DNA of 64,000 nt. Origin: Erythrophleum ivorense (taxonomy: Eukaryota > Streptophyta > Magnoliopsida > Fabales > Fabaceae). Where the stretch lies: NCBI GenBank assembly GCA_026724425.1, contig JAIUCV010000084.1:620001-684000 (forward strand), written 5' to 3'. Under the pieces are notes generated by a model. It was given only the letters and a program-made list of their open reading frames with translations. It was not told the DNA's origin and did not search any database. The translations under genes were made by a program, and so were the position numbers. Every line of letters starts with the position of its first letter. Position 1 is the stretch's first letter. Below, piece by piece: positions 10,360 through 20,661 of the stretch.

Positions 10360-10460
10360 TCATCGGGATTACTGTTCATCGCGCACTGTTAATCGGGATT
10401 ACTGTTCATCGAGATTACTGTTCATCGCGTACTGTTCATCGGTATTACTGCTCATCGTTT
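10360..10460 (+). repeat. Short tandem repeat ACTGTTCATCGGGATT in the LTR
   Basis: Six or seven degenerate copies of a 15-16-bp unit (ACTGTTCATCGGGATT, with GCGC and GAGA variants). The matching cluster in LTR B is at about 21168-21266. It sits about 0.5 kb into the LTR; a role in transcription is possible but not shown by the sequence. Confidence 0.8.
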
Positions 10461-11080
10461 TCTCTCTTTCCTCTTTGTTCAATCCGTTGTCGAGGTGAGT
10501 GCGTGACCGTAGGCTCGTGAATGACTAGAGATTCGTTGGTAGATGAGGTTTTTGTTGTGTTCTTGAGCTGTTCTTGAGTTATTTTTGTATTTGATCGTAT
10601 ATGGGTGTTGAATCCCATTAGTTGTGTGTTTGCTGTGATTAATGGTTGAGTTTTGTGTGTTCTTCGTGATGTTTATGTGATGATTGATGAGTTTGATCTT
10701 GATTGATGTCATGGATTGAGTATTTTGGTGTTTTTGTGTTGGAAAAATCGAGTTGGGCAACGATCGACACCAATCGACCAGGTGTCGAGCGACATCAAGC
10801 GGGTGTCGGTCGACACCGACGGTCTGATCTCGGTTTGGTTTGGTTTAATCTGATTATTGGAATTAATTAATTTTAATCCGGTTTAAATGGTTTTATTTGG
10901 TAATTAATTAATAAAAGATGGAATTAATTAATTAAATGGTTCAAATAATTTATGGAAAATTATTTTAAGTGTAAAAAATTATTATTTAATGGTGAAAATT
11001 ATTTAATAATTATTTGGAGTATTTAATAATTATGGAAATGATTTTATAGGTTGAAAAATATTATTTAATTGTGGAAATTA

Positions 11081-11560
11081 CTTTTTTTTTTGATGAAATT
11101 TCAAATTTATTGATCAATCATATGAGAAACATTTCCACGAACAACAACTAGAGACAAGAAATCTGTTGGTTGGGGGGTTCGAACCACTGCCCTCAATGAA
11201 AAGAGAGCTCAGTAATGGCTGTAACATCCGATAAATCAGTAGAATGCGAAGGTGGGCCAACGCTGAAGCCTATATATATTATCACAGCTCAGTGCACCAG
11301 CCGGGAATCGAACCCGGGTCTGTACCGTGGCAGGGTACTATTCTACCACTAGACCACTGGTGCTATTTAAAACATATAATTTATTATTATTATTATTATT
11401 TTTTTTTTAAATTACCAGAGGAGGTTCTGGGCCGAAGCCCGTACATCCCCAGACCCGGTACCACAATATGTAATATTGGTTCTGTCCCAAGCGGTACTCG
11501 ATCCTGTGATCTCTAAGCTTTGCCTAGGTTCTCTTTATCAGTCGAGCTAAAGCCACTTGG
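11081..11560 (-). mobile_element. Composite tRNA-derived retroposon (SINE-like) in LTR A
   Basis: LTR B lacks this block, which gives its exact extent. It is flanked by duplicated TGGAAATTACTT and ends on minus with a poly-A (poly-T at 11081-11092 on plus). The minus-strand head has pol III box-like motifs: A-like TTAGCTCGACTGATAAAGAG and B-like GGATCGAGTACC. A TAA-rich tail, a complete tRNA-Gly and a second body with GGTTCGAACCCCCC follow. It therefore looks like two SINE-like units joined in tandem and copied together. The family is not recognised. Confidence 0.7.
11293..11363 (-). tRNA. trnG-GCC: tRNA-Gly (GCC) inside the retroposon
   Basis: All tRNA parts can be read over 71 bases on minus. 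The acceptor arm GCACCAG pairs with CTGGTGC plus a discriminator A. The anticodon loop CTGCCAC (anticodon GCC) sits on stem GTACC/GGTAC. The T arm is CCGGG-TTCGATT-CCCGG. It agrees with the usual plant nuclear tRNA-Gly(GCC), with no mismatch in any stem. A and B boxes are internal, so it could be transcribed. Whether it is a working gene or a passenger is unknown. Confidence 0.88.
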
Positions 11561-11984
11561 AAATTACTTAATATTGGAAGTAAAGTATTTTAATAATTGT
11601 GGTAATTATTAATAATGGTTAATTGGTTTCGAGGTTTCGGGGCTGTGACGAGCGACACGGTGGGTGTAATTGGCCTGTAGGCGGAGTGATCCACTCACTA
11701 AGTATTTATGATAATACTTACGCATCTCTTATAACCATGTGATGCAGGTAAAGGCTAAGTGTGACCGCGGGATCGAGGCTGAAGAGGGGGATGTAGGATG
11801 TGTTGTTTTATGATTACTGTCTTATGGAGCCTGGTGTTAGGTTGTTAGATTATTTATGTTTCTGGTTTTGATTTATGTTGGTTATTGGATATTGTTGATT
11901 GGTTTATTTGGTTATTTATTTATTGGTTTAAGACTTCCGCTGAGTATTGTTTAATAATAAAAAAAAGGATTGGTTGTTTCATTT

Positions 11985-11996
11985 TGGTATCAGAAC
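11985..11996 (+). other. Primer binding site of Y (initiator Met-tRNA type)
   Basis: TGGTATCAGAAC begins four bases after the end of LTR A, one change from the usual TGGTATCAGAGC. It would prime minus-strand DNA synthesis. It is absent at the matching place in element W. Confidence 0.85.
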
Positions 11997-12187
11997 TTAG
12001 ACGGTTTTAGGACTGTTAGATTGGGTGAATTGAGACTATGTGTTGATTGATTAATTGTGGTTTAGTCAGTTGTTAGTCTTACTATCATCCCCTTCGGCCT
12101 TCGAGAGATTCTGCAGTGAGTTCTATTTGTGGTTTTGTTTTGTGTTGGTCTAGTTGCTCATCTTCTGTGCTTTGGTAGTGCAGTAAG

Positions 12188-13055
12188 ATGGACGCAGGTG
12201 CTAGAGGTCGTGGTGCGAGAGGGCGCGGTAGAGCCCGTGGGGGCAGAGCAGTTGGCCGTGGTGGCCGAGCTGCGGGCCGTGGAGGTCGGGGTCGTGGGCG
12301 TGGTTTACCAGATGCTTCAGCGAAGAGTGCAGTGCCTAGTGTGGCGACGGCGTCAGTGACAGAGTCAGTGGCGGGTGGGGCCAGCTTGGGTGCCGGTGGT
12401 GGCGCAGGAGATGGGGCGGCTCAGGGTGGGGGCGCGGCTCCAGCTAAGGGTGACTTAATAGTGGGGCTACTGACGCAGCTTTTGGCACATCTACCGCGGG
12501 CGGTTCCACAACAGGCTCCAGGTGCACCTCCAGTGGCCGGGGCACAGGTGGGTGCCGGTTTTGTCGGGCAGCATGGGGCTGCGGGTTTTGTCGGGCAGCA
12601 TGGAGCTGCGATGTTTGGGCATTCGCCTTATCTAGAGATGATGAGGGAGATGCAGAGGATCGGGACACCATTCTTTGAGGGTAGAGGTGGGCCCGAGCAG
12701 GCCGATGAGTGGCGGCAGAGACTGGAGCAGAACTTTGGTTCGGTCAGGTGTCCAGAGGAGTATCGGGTTGGCTGTTTCTTTTGTTTTAGTCGTCTTAGAG
12801 TTTATGATTTTTTCTTTTGCACAATTGGTGGAATTGTGTAAGAACGTTGTTAGTGGGCGGTGTGGAGTCTCAAAGCTGTTTGACTCAGGAACATTAAATG
12901 TTTCTTTACTCCGGAGCGTGCCAAGTGTATCGGCATCCGGAGCAGCGTTGTTGAGCTTTTGGGTTTTGACCAAGGTGGTCGGTGGAGGAATTTCGGCTAC
13001 GTACGTGTTAGAGCGGGTAGTGGCATGGAGTTGAGTCGACGGAGAGTTGTTTTAC
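12188..13055 (+). pseudogene. gag: gag 5' half joined to intron and protease remnants of Y
   Basis: The ATG at 12188 begins an Arg/Gly-rich leader (MDAGARGRGARGRGRARGG), then an Ala/Gly/Pro stretch and the gag core start (MMREMQRIGTPFFEGRGGPE; DEWRQRLEQNFGSVRCPEEY). At about 12768 it jumps into the interior of the gag-protease intron (GGCTGTTTCTTTTG). A protease remnant follows from about 12840, where the acceptor reads GTGTAAG instead of GTGTAG. At about 13031 it jumps again to the RNase H/integrase linker (TTGAGTCGACGGAGAGTTG). Z interrupts it at 13056. Confidence 0.75.
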
Positions 13056-14579
13056 TGATAGTAGGATTTTACTATCTATTAATCCTAAAGCACTATCCAG
13101 TCGATGCAGTACTTAAGGGAGTCAATCCAAATGGGTGAGATGCTAAACAGACAAGAAGCAATCAAAGCATATTAAGTCAAGCCAATTGCAATGGTGATTT
13201 ATAATCTTTCAAATTAAATAACTGAAATTAAATGCAATACATAAACTAAATGGTGTAATGAACAAGTGAAAGCAGACTAAAGACCAGAAAGTTTGATGAA
13301 CAAAACTCAAAATGAAATCAGATAAAGCAAAGGATCCTAAGGATGGGGTAATTGACTAATGACTCTCCTTGATCATCTATAGGTTTTTAACAAAACTCAA
13401 ACAGAGCTAATCCCTAGGCTGTGAACTCCGATGCTAACGCTATCACTCTCGTGACGAACGCTATCGAGTTAGGGTGTTTCCAGACCTAACTCTCATTAGC
13501 GAAATACACCCTAACAAGCAGTGGAAACCAGTTCATAAAGCCAAAATGCACTCAAGGCAACTAATATCTTAGGTAAGAAATGCAAATCTCTTGGAAAAGT
13601 TGGTTCAGGCATTTCATCAAACACCTTCTGGGTGTGAAATGCTCTAAAGATCAGATTCCAATTAATCATAGAGGAAAAAGCATTAAACACACTAATCAAG
13701 AAGGGAAATTCGAAATCTAAACTTAAACACCTAAAATGACCAAGGATTATCACTAATCTAACCCATCCTTGAGAACCCTAATCACTACTCAAGATCCAAG
13801 TGTAGAACAAACCCAGAAATGAACAAAACTTGAATCATTAGATAGAGATTAAGAAGATGAACAACTTTTATTAAATGTACAAGTGCAAAATGTAAATAAC
13901 AAAGCTTAAATCTACAAATTAAAAGACATAAAGACAAAGAAAATAAAGTTTGGTTTTCTGGTGGCTGAAAAGCCAAAAAGAAGAACATTTTCGTGGCTAG
14001 GGGTCTCAGGCCTTTTATAGGCAACAAAAATAGGTTAAAAGTCAAAGGGAGTCAAAGGGAAGGCTGAAATCCCGGAACTGGTCGAGTGGCTTGGTCGAGT
14101 GCAATCAAAATCGCTGTAGATTCCGAACCGCTGGTCCGAATGACTTGAAACCGCCACCATCCGAAAGCTAACTCTTTTATCTACAACTTCCATGAAGAAC
14201 TCAGATGCTGAATCAGAGTGTAAACCCTTCGTTTGGTACGATCTTTCAGATGCATTGCACTAGCTCGATCGAGCTCACCTCCCCTGCCTACTCGATCGAG
14301 TCAAGCAAGAACTCTTCTGTTCCTTCCATTCTTGATCCATATTGGCTCCTTTGTTGCCCAGGTCTTGCTCCACCATCACCACCAAGCCTCCTTAGCTCCA
14401 GATGCTTCAAAAGTACCTGGTTTTAACTCCATATGCACTCATGTATGCAATGCATATCCTTAAACTTCTAAGTATGCAAATGGAGAAGAAAGTGTCAAGA
14501 AGTGACACCTAAGATGGTTGAAACAATGCAAAGATGGTCTAAATGAGATGCTAAAAAGGTAAAAAATAAGGATGCATCA
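13056..14579 (-). repeat. 3' LTR of Z
   Basis: It runs TGATAG...GCATCA on plus and is about 98% like 18326-19833 by eye. It differs by a ~16-bp indel near 14211-14226 and scattered bases. It contains CTCGATCGAG palindromes (about 14262-14299). Confidence 0.88.
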
Positions 14580-16478
14580 ACACCCCCAAACTTATCATTT
14601 GCTTGCCCTCAAGCAAACAATAGAATATGAAAGAGAGTGAGGGTTGAAAATAGTTGATATAATTAAAACATGCCAGCAAAAACGGTTTGATCAATGTCCA
14701 AGTTCGAGATTCTAGAATGCATCAAGGTGAGAGTTACTTCTAAAAATCTTAGCCATGCTTAACAAGATCAATCCAACTTCACAGTCAATCAAACCATTCA
14801 TTCATATCAGCATATCCCTTTAACATTCATTAAAATAGAACAGTGAACTATGCTCATGCAAATCTAAACAATTCATTTGGCTAAGGGTTATGGACAAGAG
14901 ACAAAGATGGTCCCTTCAATGCAATAGCGGTTTATAAACAGGGATCTCTCAAGAAAATGAACAAGCTTCAGCAAAAGGCTAAGAGTTAGAACCAAGGATG
15001 ATACAAGAGAAGAATTCTCATCTACCCCGAACACACTCGATCAAGTCTAAACCCAGAGCCCATAAATAAAGAACCCGCTCCTAGCTACCCTTTAGGCAAT
15101 TGCCTTTAGACACAGAGGAGCACTTGCTCGAATTTCTTTTCTTTTCTTTTCTTTGTACTAACCAAGGGAGAGGCTTCATACTCTAGCGGTTTGGGATTCT
15201 TAGACTTTAGGGAACTTTTCTTTTTCTTTTAAAACACTTGAGGCTTAAGCCTTCTTTTCCTAAACACTTAGAACCCTTTTCTTTTTCTTTAAACACTTCC
15301 CAAACCTTTACTAGACTTACTTGAAACACACGCCAACTCCCTGATCTTAACCACAACTCTTCTCTTTTCTTTTCCCAATCCCTGAAACACAAAACACACT
15401 CGCCCAAGCCCAGATGAACACCCCCAAACTTAGCCTAAGCTGATCCTAAGGATGGACCAGAATCTACACAGAAACCCTGCTCTTGTCGGTTTAAACTCAA
15501 CACCATTTGCCAAGCATATTCGAAAATAAGGCCTCACAATCACACACGAACATCGTAGGGTTTGAAAGAAAGGCTTAGGTAAGGGCGGGGAACAGCTACT
15601 TGGACAAACAAGAGTGGATAAAATGGGAAAAGAATGTCCAAATATGTATGAAATCCTTTAGTTGCTTATCAATGCATGCTATGGTAATTAAGAGTCATGA
15701 TTATGGTTCAAATATATAGGGAAATGCATCAATTCACAGGAATGGGTTGAATGAGATGTGCATGTTATGATATGATCAAGGTAAACATGGTTCTATCTTA
15801 ACTCTTCATTCTCACCCTAATGCACAAAAGATTCAAGAACCAGGGCACAGAACAAAACACATGAGATGGCATATTTACAAGGTCATATCAACAATGCAAT
15901 GTGAATGCAAATCTATATGATGCATATTAGACTCAATCTTAAAAATGTGAATGCAACTATATGAATATTTTTGTGATTTTTTGAAATTTTTCAATTTTTA
16001 TGGGTTTTCTATGCCTTAGATGTATGCAGACTCAAGTATGAAAAATTGAAAATAATAAAACAGAACACAATGTCAAATGGCTCTCAGACCCTCCCCCAAA
16101 CTTAAATTACACAGTCCCTTGTGTAACAGAAGCTTAAGAGAAGAAATGAGAGCGAAACAAAAGCAAATAAAACCAAATGCAGGAAGTGAAACGAGGGGAG
16201 ACAAAAGCAAATAAATCTCTTACCAAACCGGGTTAACTCGATCGAGTTAGATTGTGCTCGGCCGAGCTGATCTTTCTATGGCTTCTCACTCGATCGAGTC
16301 TAAGCGCCTTGTTGTGAATCGGATTCCTTTTGGCTCAAACCCTTATCCTGAGAAACTTAAACACACAAAACACTACAAGGAGCAATAGATAAGCAAAAAC
16401 ATAAAGAAATATAAAAAAGATAAGCATGGGACTTCCTCCCAAGTGAGCTTGTTTTAGGTCTCTGAGCTTGACCTTTCC
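14580..16478. other. Non-coding 3' internal region of Z
   Basis: I see no pol gene and no long open frame of recognisable type. The motif CCCCCAAACTTA recurs (about 14582, 15421 and 16093); on minus it reads as repeated polypurine-tract-like TAAGTTTGGGGG. There is a CTTTT microsatellite near 15135-15162. Further ACTCGATCGAGT palindromes lie near 16229 and 16287. Confidence 0.6.
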
Positions 16479-18238
16479 TTAGCCAGTCTCTTGAAACAGG
16501 CTTGGATCTCCTAAAAGGCTAGGATTGATGATGGACTTGGCACTTGTGAATGGTTTATACTTGACCTTGTACTCAATTTTCCCATCCTTAAACCTTAAAG
16601 GGATCAACCTTAATGTGTTGGGAGATTGATCAAGGGGGATAGTCTGGGGTCTTTCCATCTTCCTTGTGGTTCCAAGATTAGCCCTTGTGGCTCTAACCAC
16701 CTCCTTCTTCTTAGCACTTCCAATGTGCTCATGGTTCTCTTGGTAGGTTGGTTGGAGTCCTTGAACTTCATGGTTGGAACAATGATTGAGAAGCATACTC
16801 TCTTGGTTGGGGTTCCCATTGTTGACCACGAAATTGACATCATCCTTATGCTGCTCATGATCCAAACAAACGACACTTTGTTGCACACTTAGGAGCTTTT
16901 CAATCTGATCCAGCTTAGCTTGCAAGGCTGTCCACGTGAAGTCTTCACTTGATCCTTCATTGGGGGCTGTCTCGTGGCTTTCATTGTAGCTTTCACTACT
17001 CTTAGGGGGGGTTATTGGGAGATGGATTTTAAAGAATTTTTAAAATTTTAAGAATCCCTTGTTATTGGTTTATGAATTCTGATAATCTTACTAAAATCCA
17101 TTGTTATTGGTTTGATGATTTTTAAATTCCATACAGAATCCATTGTTATTCAAAAAGTTTGTGTTTTAATGATTTCATGAATCCATTAAAATCCTTGTTA
17201 TTGGGAGATGGATTTTAAACAAATTAACTCATGAAACAAAACTTTCAAAATACTATCAATAACCCTTAGATTTTCAAAATCCCTTATAATAAAATATTTT
17301 GATTGATTTTCTAAATTTACATACTATTTTCAAATCTAACAAAAACTCTTTATAAATTTAACAATTCTCTTGACTTTCAAAATCTTTCAAATCCACACAA
17401 ATTCTACTTCCAATAACCCCCCCTTAGCCACGTTCTCAACAAGTAGCTCTCCTTGCTCTATGGTGAGATTCAGAAAACTCCCTTTGCTAGCTACATCCAA
17501 TGTCCATTTGTGCTCTTTAGCAATACCCCAATATAAAGAGCTAAGTATAGCTTCTTGTGTGAGCCCATGATGTGGGCAATCACTGGTGTATCCTCTCAAC
17601 CGCTCCCATGCATCATGAAAGGTCTCATGGCTGCCTTGTTTGAAGCTCAAGATGCTACTCCTCATTTGGTGTGTTCTTTGTCTTGGATAGAACCTTGAAA
17701 GGAAAACTCTCTTGCAATCATCCCAAGAATTGACCAAATGAGATGGTAAAGCTTTCTCCCATTTCCTTGCCTTTTCTCCAAGTGAAAATGGAAACAAGAT
17801 GAGCTTGATACTATCCTCAGGCACACCACCAATCCTAAATGTGCTACACAACCTCTCAAAGTAATCCAAGTGATCATAAGGATTCTCCAATCCATTTCCC
17901 AAGAACAGAGAGCTCTGAATTAACCTCACCAAGCTTGCCTTGATCTCATAGTCGTGGGCTTCAATGTGAGGAGGATGAATTCCATAACTAAGCCCATCAT
18001 AATGAGGAACATCACAATCCCCAATTGTTAGCGTGATCACTTGAGCGTGGTTAGGAGTTTCTACCAATTCTTGAGGTTGTGGAGCTTGAGGAATGTTGGC
18101 GTGGCTGTCAATCTCCAACACCTCGCATGAACTTGTCTTCCCATTTCTCTTCTTCTTATTTTGGTACCTTGGAAAGCACAAGAGAATAAGAGAACACAAG
18201 TTAGTAAAAACAAAAACGAAAAAGTTCATCATCTCCAT
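16479..18238 (-). pseudogene. gag: gag of Z, open except for a MITE insertion
   Basis: Exon-like parts are 18238-17424 and 17001-16479. If the 419-bp MITE and one TTA copy are removed, the frame continues from ENVAK into SSESYNESHETAPNEG and stays open for about 445 codons to the stop near 16479. The first part has the retrotransposon gag core (NPYDHLDYFERLCSTF, KARKWEKALPSH, WDDCKRVFLSRFYPRQRT). The second has a coiled-coil-like LQAKLDQIEKLLSVQQ. No CCHC knuckle is evident. Gag would form particles, but reverse transcription would need proteins from a relative. Confidence 0.78.
17005..17423. mobile_element. Harbinger/Tourist-like MITE in the gag of Z
   Basis: Terminal inverted repeats GGGGGGGTTATTGG and CCAATAACCCCCCC are flanked by the 3-bp duplication TTA (17002-17004 and 17424-17426), as expected for PIF/Harbinger insertions. 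The 419-bp interior is AT-rich, non-coding and full of short repeats (GAATCCATTGTTATTG). Removing it restores the gag frame. Confidence 0.85.
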
Positions 18239-18308
18239 GAGAGATGAACAAACAAGAACTTGATCTTAAGCTACTTGAAATCTTAAATGTAACAAACGAA
18301 CACCCAAT

Positions 18309-18325
18309 CGGCAACGGCGCCAAAT
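18309..18325 (-). other. Primer binding site of Z (tRNA-Asp type)
   Basis: On minus it reads ATTTGGCGCCGTTGCCG directly after the 5' LTR. TGGCGCCGTTGCCG is complementary to the 3' end of plant tRNA-Asp and is typical of the Athila and Tat lineages. Confidence 0.85.
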
Positions 18326-19833
18326 TGATAGTAGGATTTTACTATCTATTAATCCTAAAGCACTATCCAGTCGATGCAGTACTTAAGGGAGTCAATCCAA
18401 ATGGGTGAGATACTAAACAAACAAGATGCAATCAAAGCAGATTAAGTCAAGCCAATTGCAATGGTGATTTATAATCTTTCAAATTAAATAACTGAAATTA
18501 AATGCAATACATAAACTAAATGGTGTAATGAACAAGTGAAAGCAGACTAAAGACCAGAAAGTTTGATGAACAAAACTCAAAATGAAATCAGATAAAGCAA
18601 AGGATCCTAAGGATGGGGTAATTGACTAATGACTCTCCTTGATCATCTATAGGTTTTTAACAAAACTCAAACAGAGCTAATCCCTAGGCTGTGAACTCCG
18701 ATGCTAACGCTATCACTCTCGTGACGAACGCTATCGAGTTAGGGTGTTTCCAGACCTAACTCTCATTAGCGAAATACACCCTAACAAGCAGTGGAAACCA
18801 GTTCATAAAGCCAAAATGCACTCAAGGCAACTAATATCTTAGGTAAGAAATGCAAATCTCTTGGAAAAGTTGGTTCAGGCATTTCATCAAACACCTTCCG
18901 GGTGTGAAATGCTCTAAGATCATATTCCAATTAATCATAGAGGAAAAAGCATTAAACACACTAATCAAGAAGGGAAATTCGAAATCTAAACTTAAACACC
19001 TAAAATGACCAAGGATTATCACTAATCTAACTCATCCTTAAGAACCCTAATCACTACTCAAGATCCAAGTGTAGAACAAACCCAGAAATGAACAAAACTT
19101 GAATCATTAGATAGAGATTAAGAACATGAACAACTTTTATTAAATGTACAAGTGCAAAATGTAAATAACAAAGCTTAAATCTACAAATTAAAAGACATAA
19201 AGACAAAGAAAATAAAGTTTGGTTTTCTGGTGGCTGAAAAGCCAAAAAGAAGAACATTTTCGTGGCTAGGGTCTCATGCCTTTTATAGGCAACAAAAATA
19301 GGTTAAAAGTCAAAGGGAGTCAAAGGGAAGGCTGAAATCCTGGAACTGGTCGAGTGGCTTGGTCGAGTGCAATCAAAATCGCTGTAGATTCCGAACCGCT
19401 GGTCTGAATGACTTGAAACCGCCACCATCCGAAAGCTAACTCTTTTATCTACAACTTCCATGAAGAACTCAGATGCTGAAGTTTGTTTGGTACGATCTTT
19501 CAGATGCATTGCACTAGCTCGATCGAGCTCACTTCCCCTGCCTACTCGATCGAGTCAAGCAAGAACTCTTCTGTTCCTTCCATTCTTGATCCATATTGGC
19601 TCCTTTGTTGCCCAGGTCTTGCTCCACCATCACCACCAAGCCTCCTTAGCTCCAGATGCTTCAAAAGTACCTGGTTTTAACTCCATATGCACTCATGTAT
19701 GCAATGCACATCCTTAAACTTCTAAGTATGCAAATGGAGAAGAAAGTGTCAAGAAGTGACACCTAAGACGGTTGAAACAATGCAAAGATGGTCTAAATGA
19801 GATGCTAAAAAGGTAAAAAATAAGGATGCATCA
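18326..19833 (-). repeat. 5' LTR of Z
   Basis: 1508 bp, pairs with 13056-14579 and lies beside the Asp primer site. It carries the same CTCGATCGAG palindromes (about 19516 and 19544). Confidence 0.88.
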
Positions 19834-20661
19834 CTAAGAGAGTTTTGTGAGGCTTTGCATGGGAGGCCATGCAGGATGCCTGTATGCTGGACCCAAGTGG
19901 GGGAGCGCTGCATTTATGGAGCTACTTTTGTTCAGGAAATTACGGAGAAGGTCCGTGTTTGAGGCTGAACAAGAAGGAAGCTCGGGATATGCAGGAAAGT
20001 TACGCTGTTAGGCGAAAACGAGAATTCGAGTTGAGATGGGGAGATCATGGGTATCTCCAGTTGATTTGTGGTTTTAGTTTTGGTTTGACGTGTTTGGTGT
20101 TTTGTGGATATGTATTTTCGTTGGTGGTACGATATACATTTTTGAATTTTATGAGATGGAGTTGCCTCATATTTTGGTTGTGTTTCGGACGTTACAAGTA
20201 TGTTGACCAGTTTGGGTCGTGAGTTATTTCAAGTCGGATGTGTTATACGCGTTTTAGATTATTACTCGATACAGTTCTAGAGACGGTGGGTCTTTAGAAG
20301 AGACGGGTGGGTCTTTAGAGGAGATGGGTGGATCTCTTGCAGACTTATATGTGAGGGTCGCTACCTCAGTATAAGTGGTTTTTGTGGTTACTATTGTGAC
20401 GGGTGGGTCACAATAGGGGTATCGAGGGACGGGTGGATATCTCGAGGAGACGGGTGGGTCTCATGTTTTGGTTTTAAGAGTTGTGGTGTTGAGTTGAGGA
20501 GTAATAATGTCTGGGAACGTGTGTATAACATTGGATTAGATGTAAATATTTGAGATTAGTGGAAGATCTCTAGTGTTGGGCCATGTGGGCCGGTTTTTGC
20601 CGTCTGTGGTAGACGTGTTGTGTTGGGATTCGAGGACGAATCCAGTTTAGTGGGGGAGAAT
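19834..20661 (+). pseudogene. Integrase C-terminal remnant and 3' region of Y
   Basis: The start matches the conserved integrase stretch GRPCRMPVCWTQVGERCIYG, then loses frame after about 19960 and decays. The downstream part corresponds to the pol-3' LTR spacer of the family and includes the hairpin array at 20281-20462. It ends in AGTGGGGGAGAAT, the purine tract before LTR B. Confidence 0.75.
20281..20462 (+). other. Tandem hairpin array with G-rich loops, copy in Y
   Basis: Hairpins in order: AGAC/GTCT around GGTGG (20281-20293); AGAC/GTCT around GGGTGG (20301-20314); GGAGAT/ATCTCT around GGGTGG (20320-20337); TGAGG/CCTCA around GTCGCTA (20352-20368); CTATTGTGAC/GTCACAATAG around GGGTGG (20391-20416, ten perfect pairs); an imperfect TCGAG/CTCGA hairpin (about 20422-20445); GAGAC/GTCTC around GGGTGG (20447-20462). 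Stems differ while the loop stays constant. X, W and V have the same series. Confidence 0.75.

Larger units (their letters stand above)
9876..11981 (+). repeat. 5' LTR of Y (LTR A), with a retroposon inserted
   Basis: It starts TGTAACATCCG, ends GGTTGTTTCA and is followed by a Met-tRNA primer site. It matches LTR B except for a ~480-bp retroposon (11081-11560) and a ~125-bp deletion near 11655. It carries several GTGTCGNNCGACAC palindromes (about 9918, 10072, 10149, 10170, 10800) and the CTGTTCATCG repeat cluster. Confidence 0.88.
13056..19833 (-). mobile_element. Non-autonomous gag-only LTR retrotransposon Z (Asp-tRNA primed, Athila/Tat-like)
   Basis: Two 1.5-kb LTRs (13056-14579 and 18326-19833) read TGATGCATCC...CTACTATCA on minus. 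The primer site TTTGGCGCCGTTGCCG, complementary to plant tRNA-Asp, lies beside the right LTR. A purine tract (AAGTTTGGGGGTGT) lies beside the left LTR. The only coding content is gag; no protease, RT or integrase is present. Flanking bases (TTTAC left, CTAAG right) do not form a clean duplication, consistent with later loss of flanking Y sequence. The LTRs are very similar, so the insertion is fairly young. Confidence 0.85.

Noticed and set aside
13051..13060. 5-bp target duplication for Z
   Set aside because: Left TTTAC and right CTAAG do not match, so no duplication is claimed; neighbouring Y sequence has been deleted.
14582..16105. Repeated CCCCCAAACTTA as multiple LTR boundaries inside Z
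   Set aside because: Only the copy at 14582 abuts an LTR end; the others have no adjacent TG...CA boundary.
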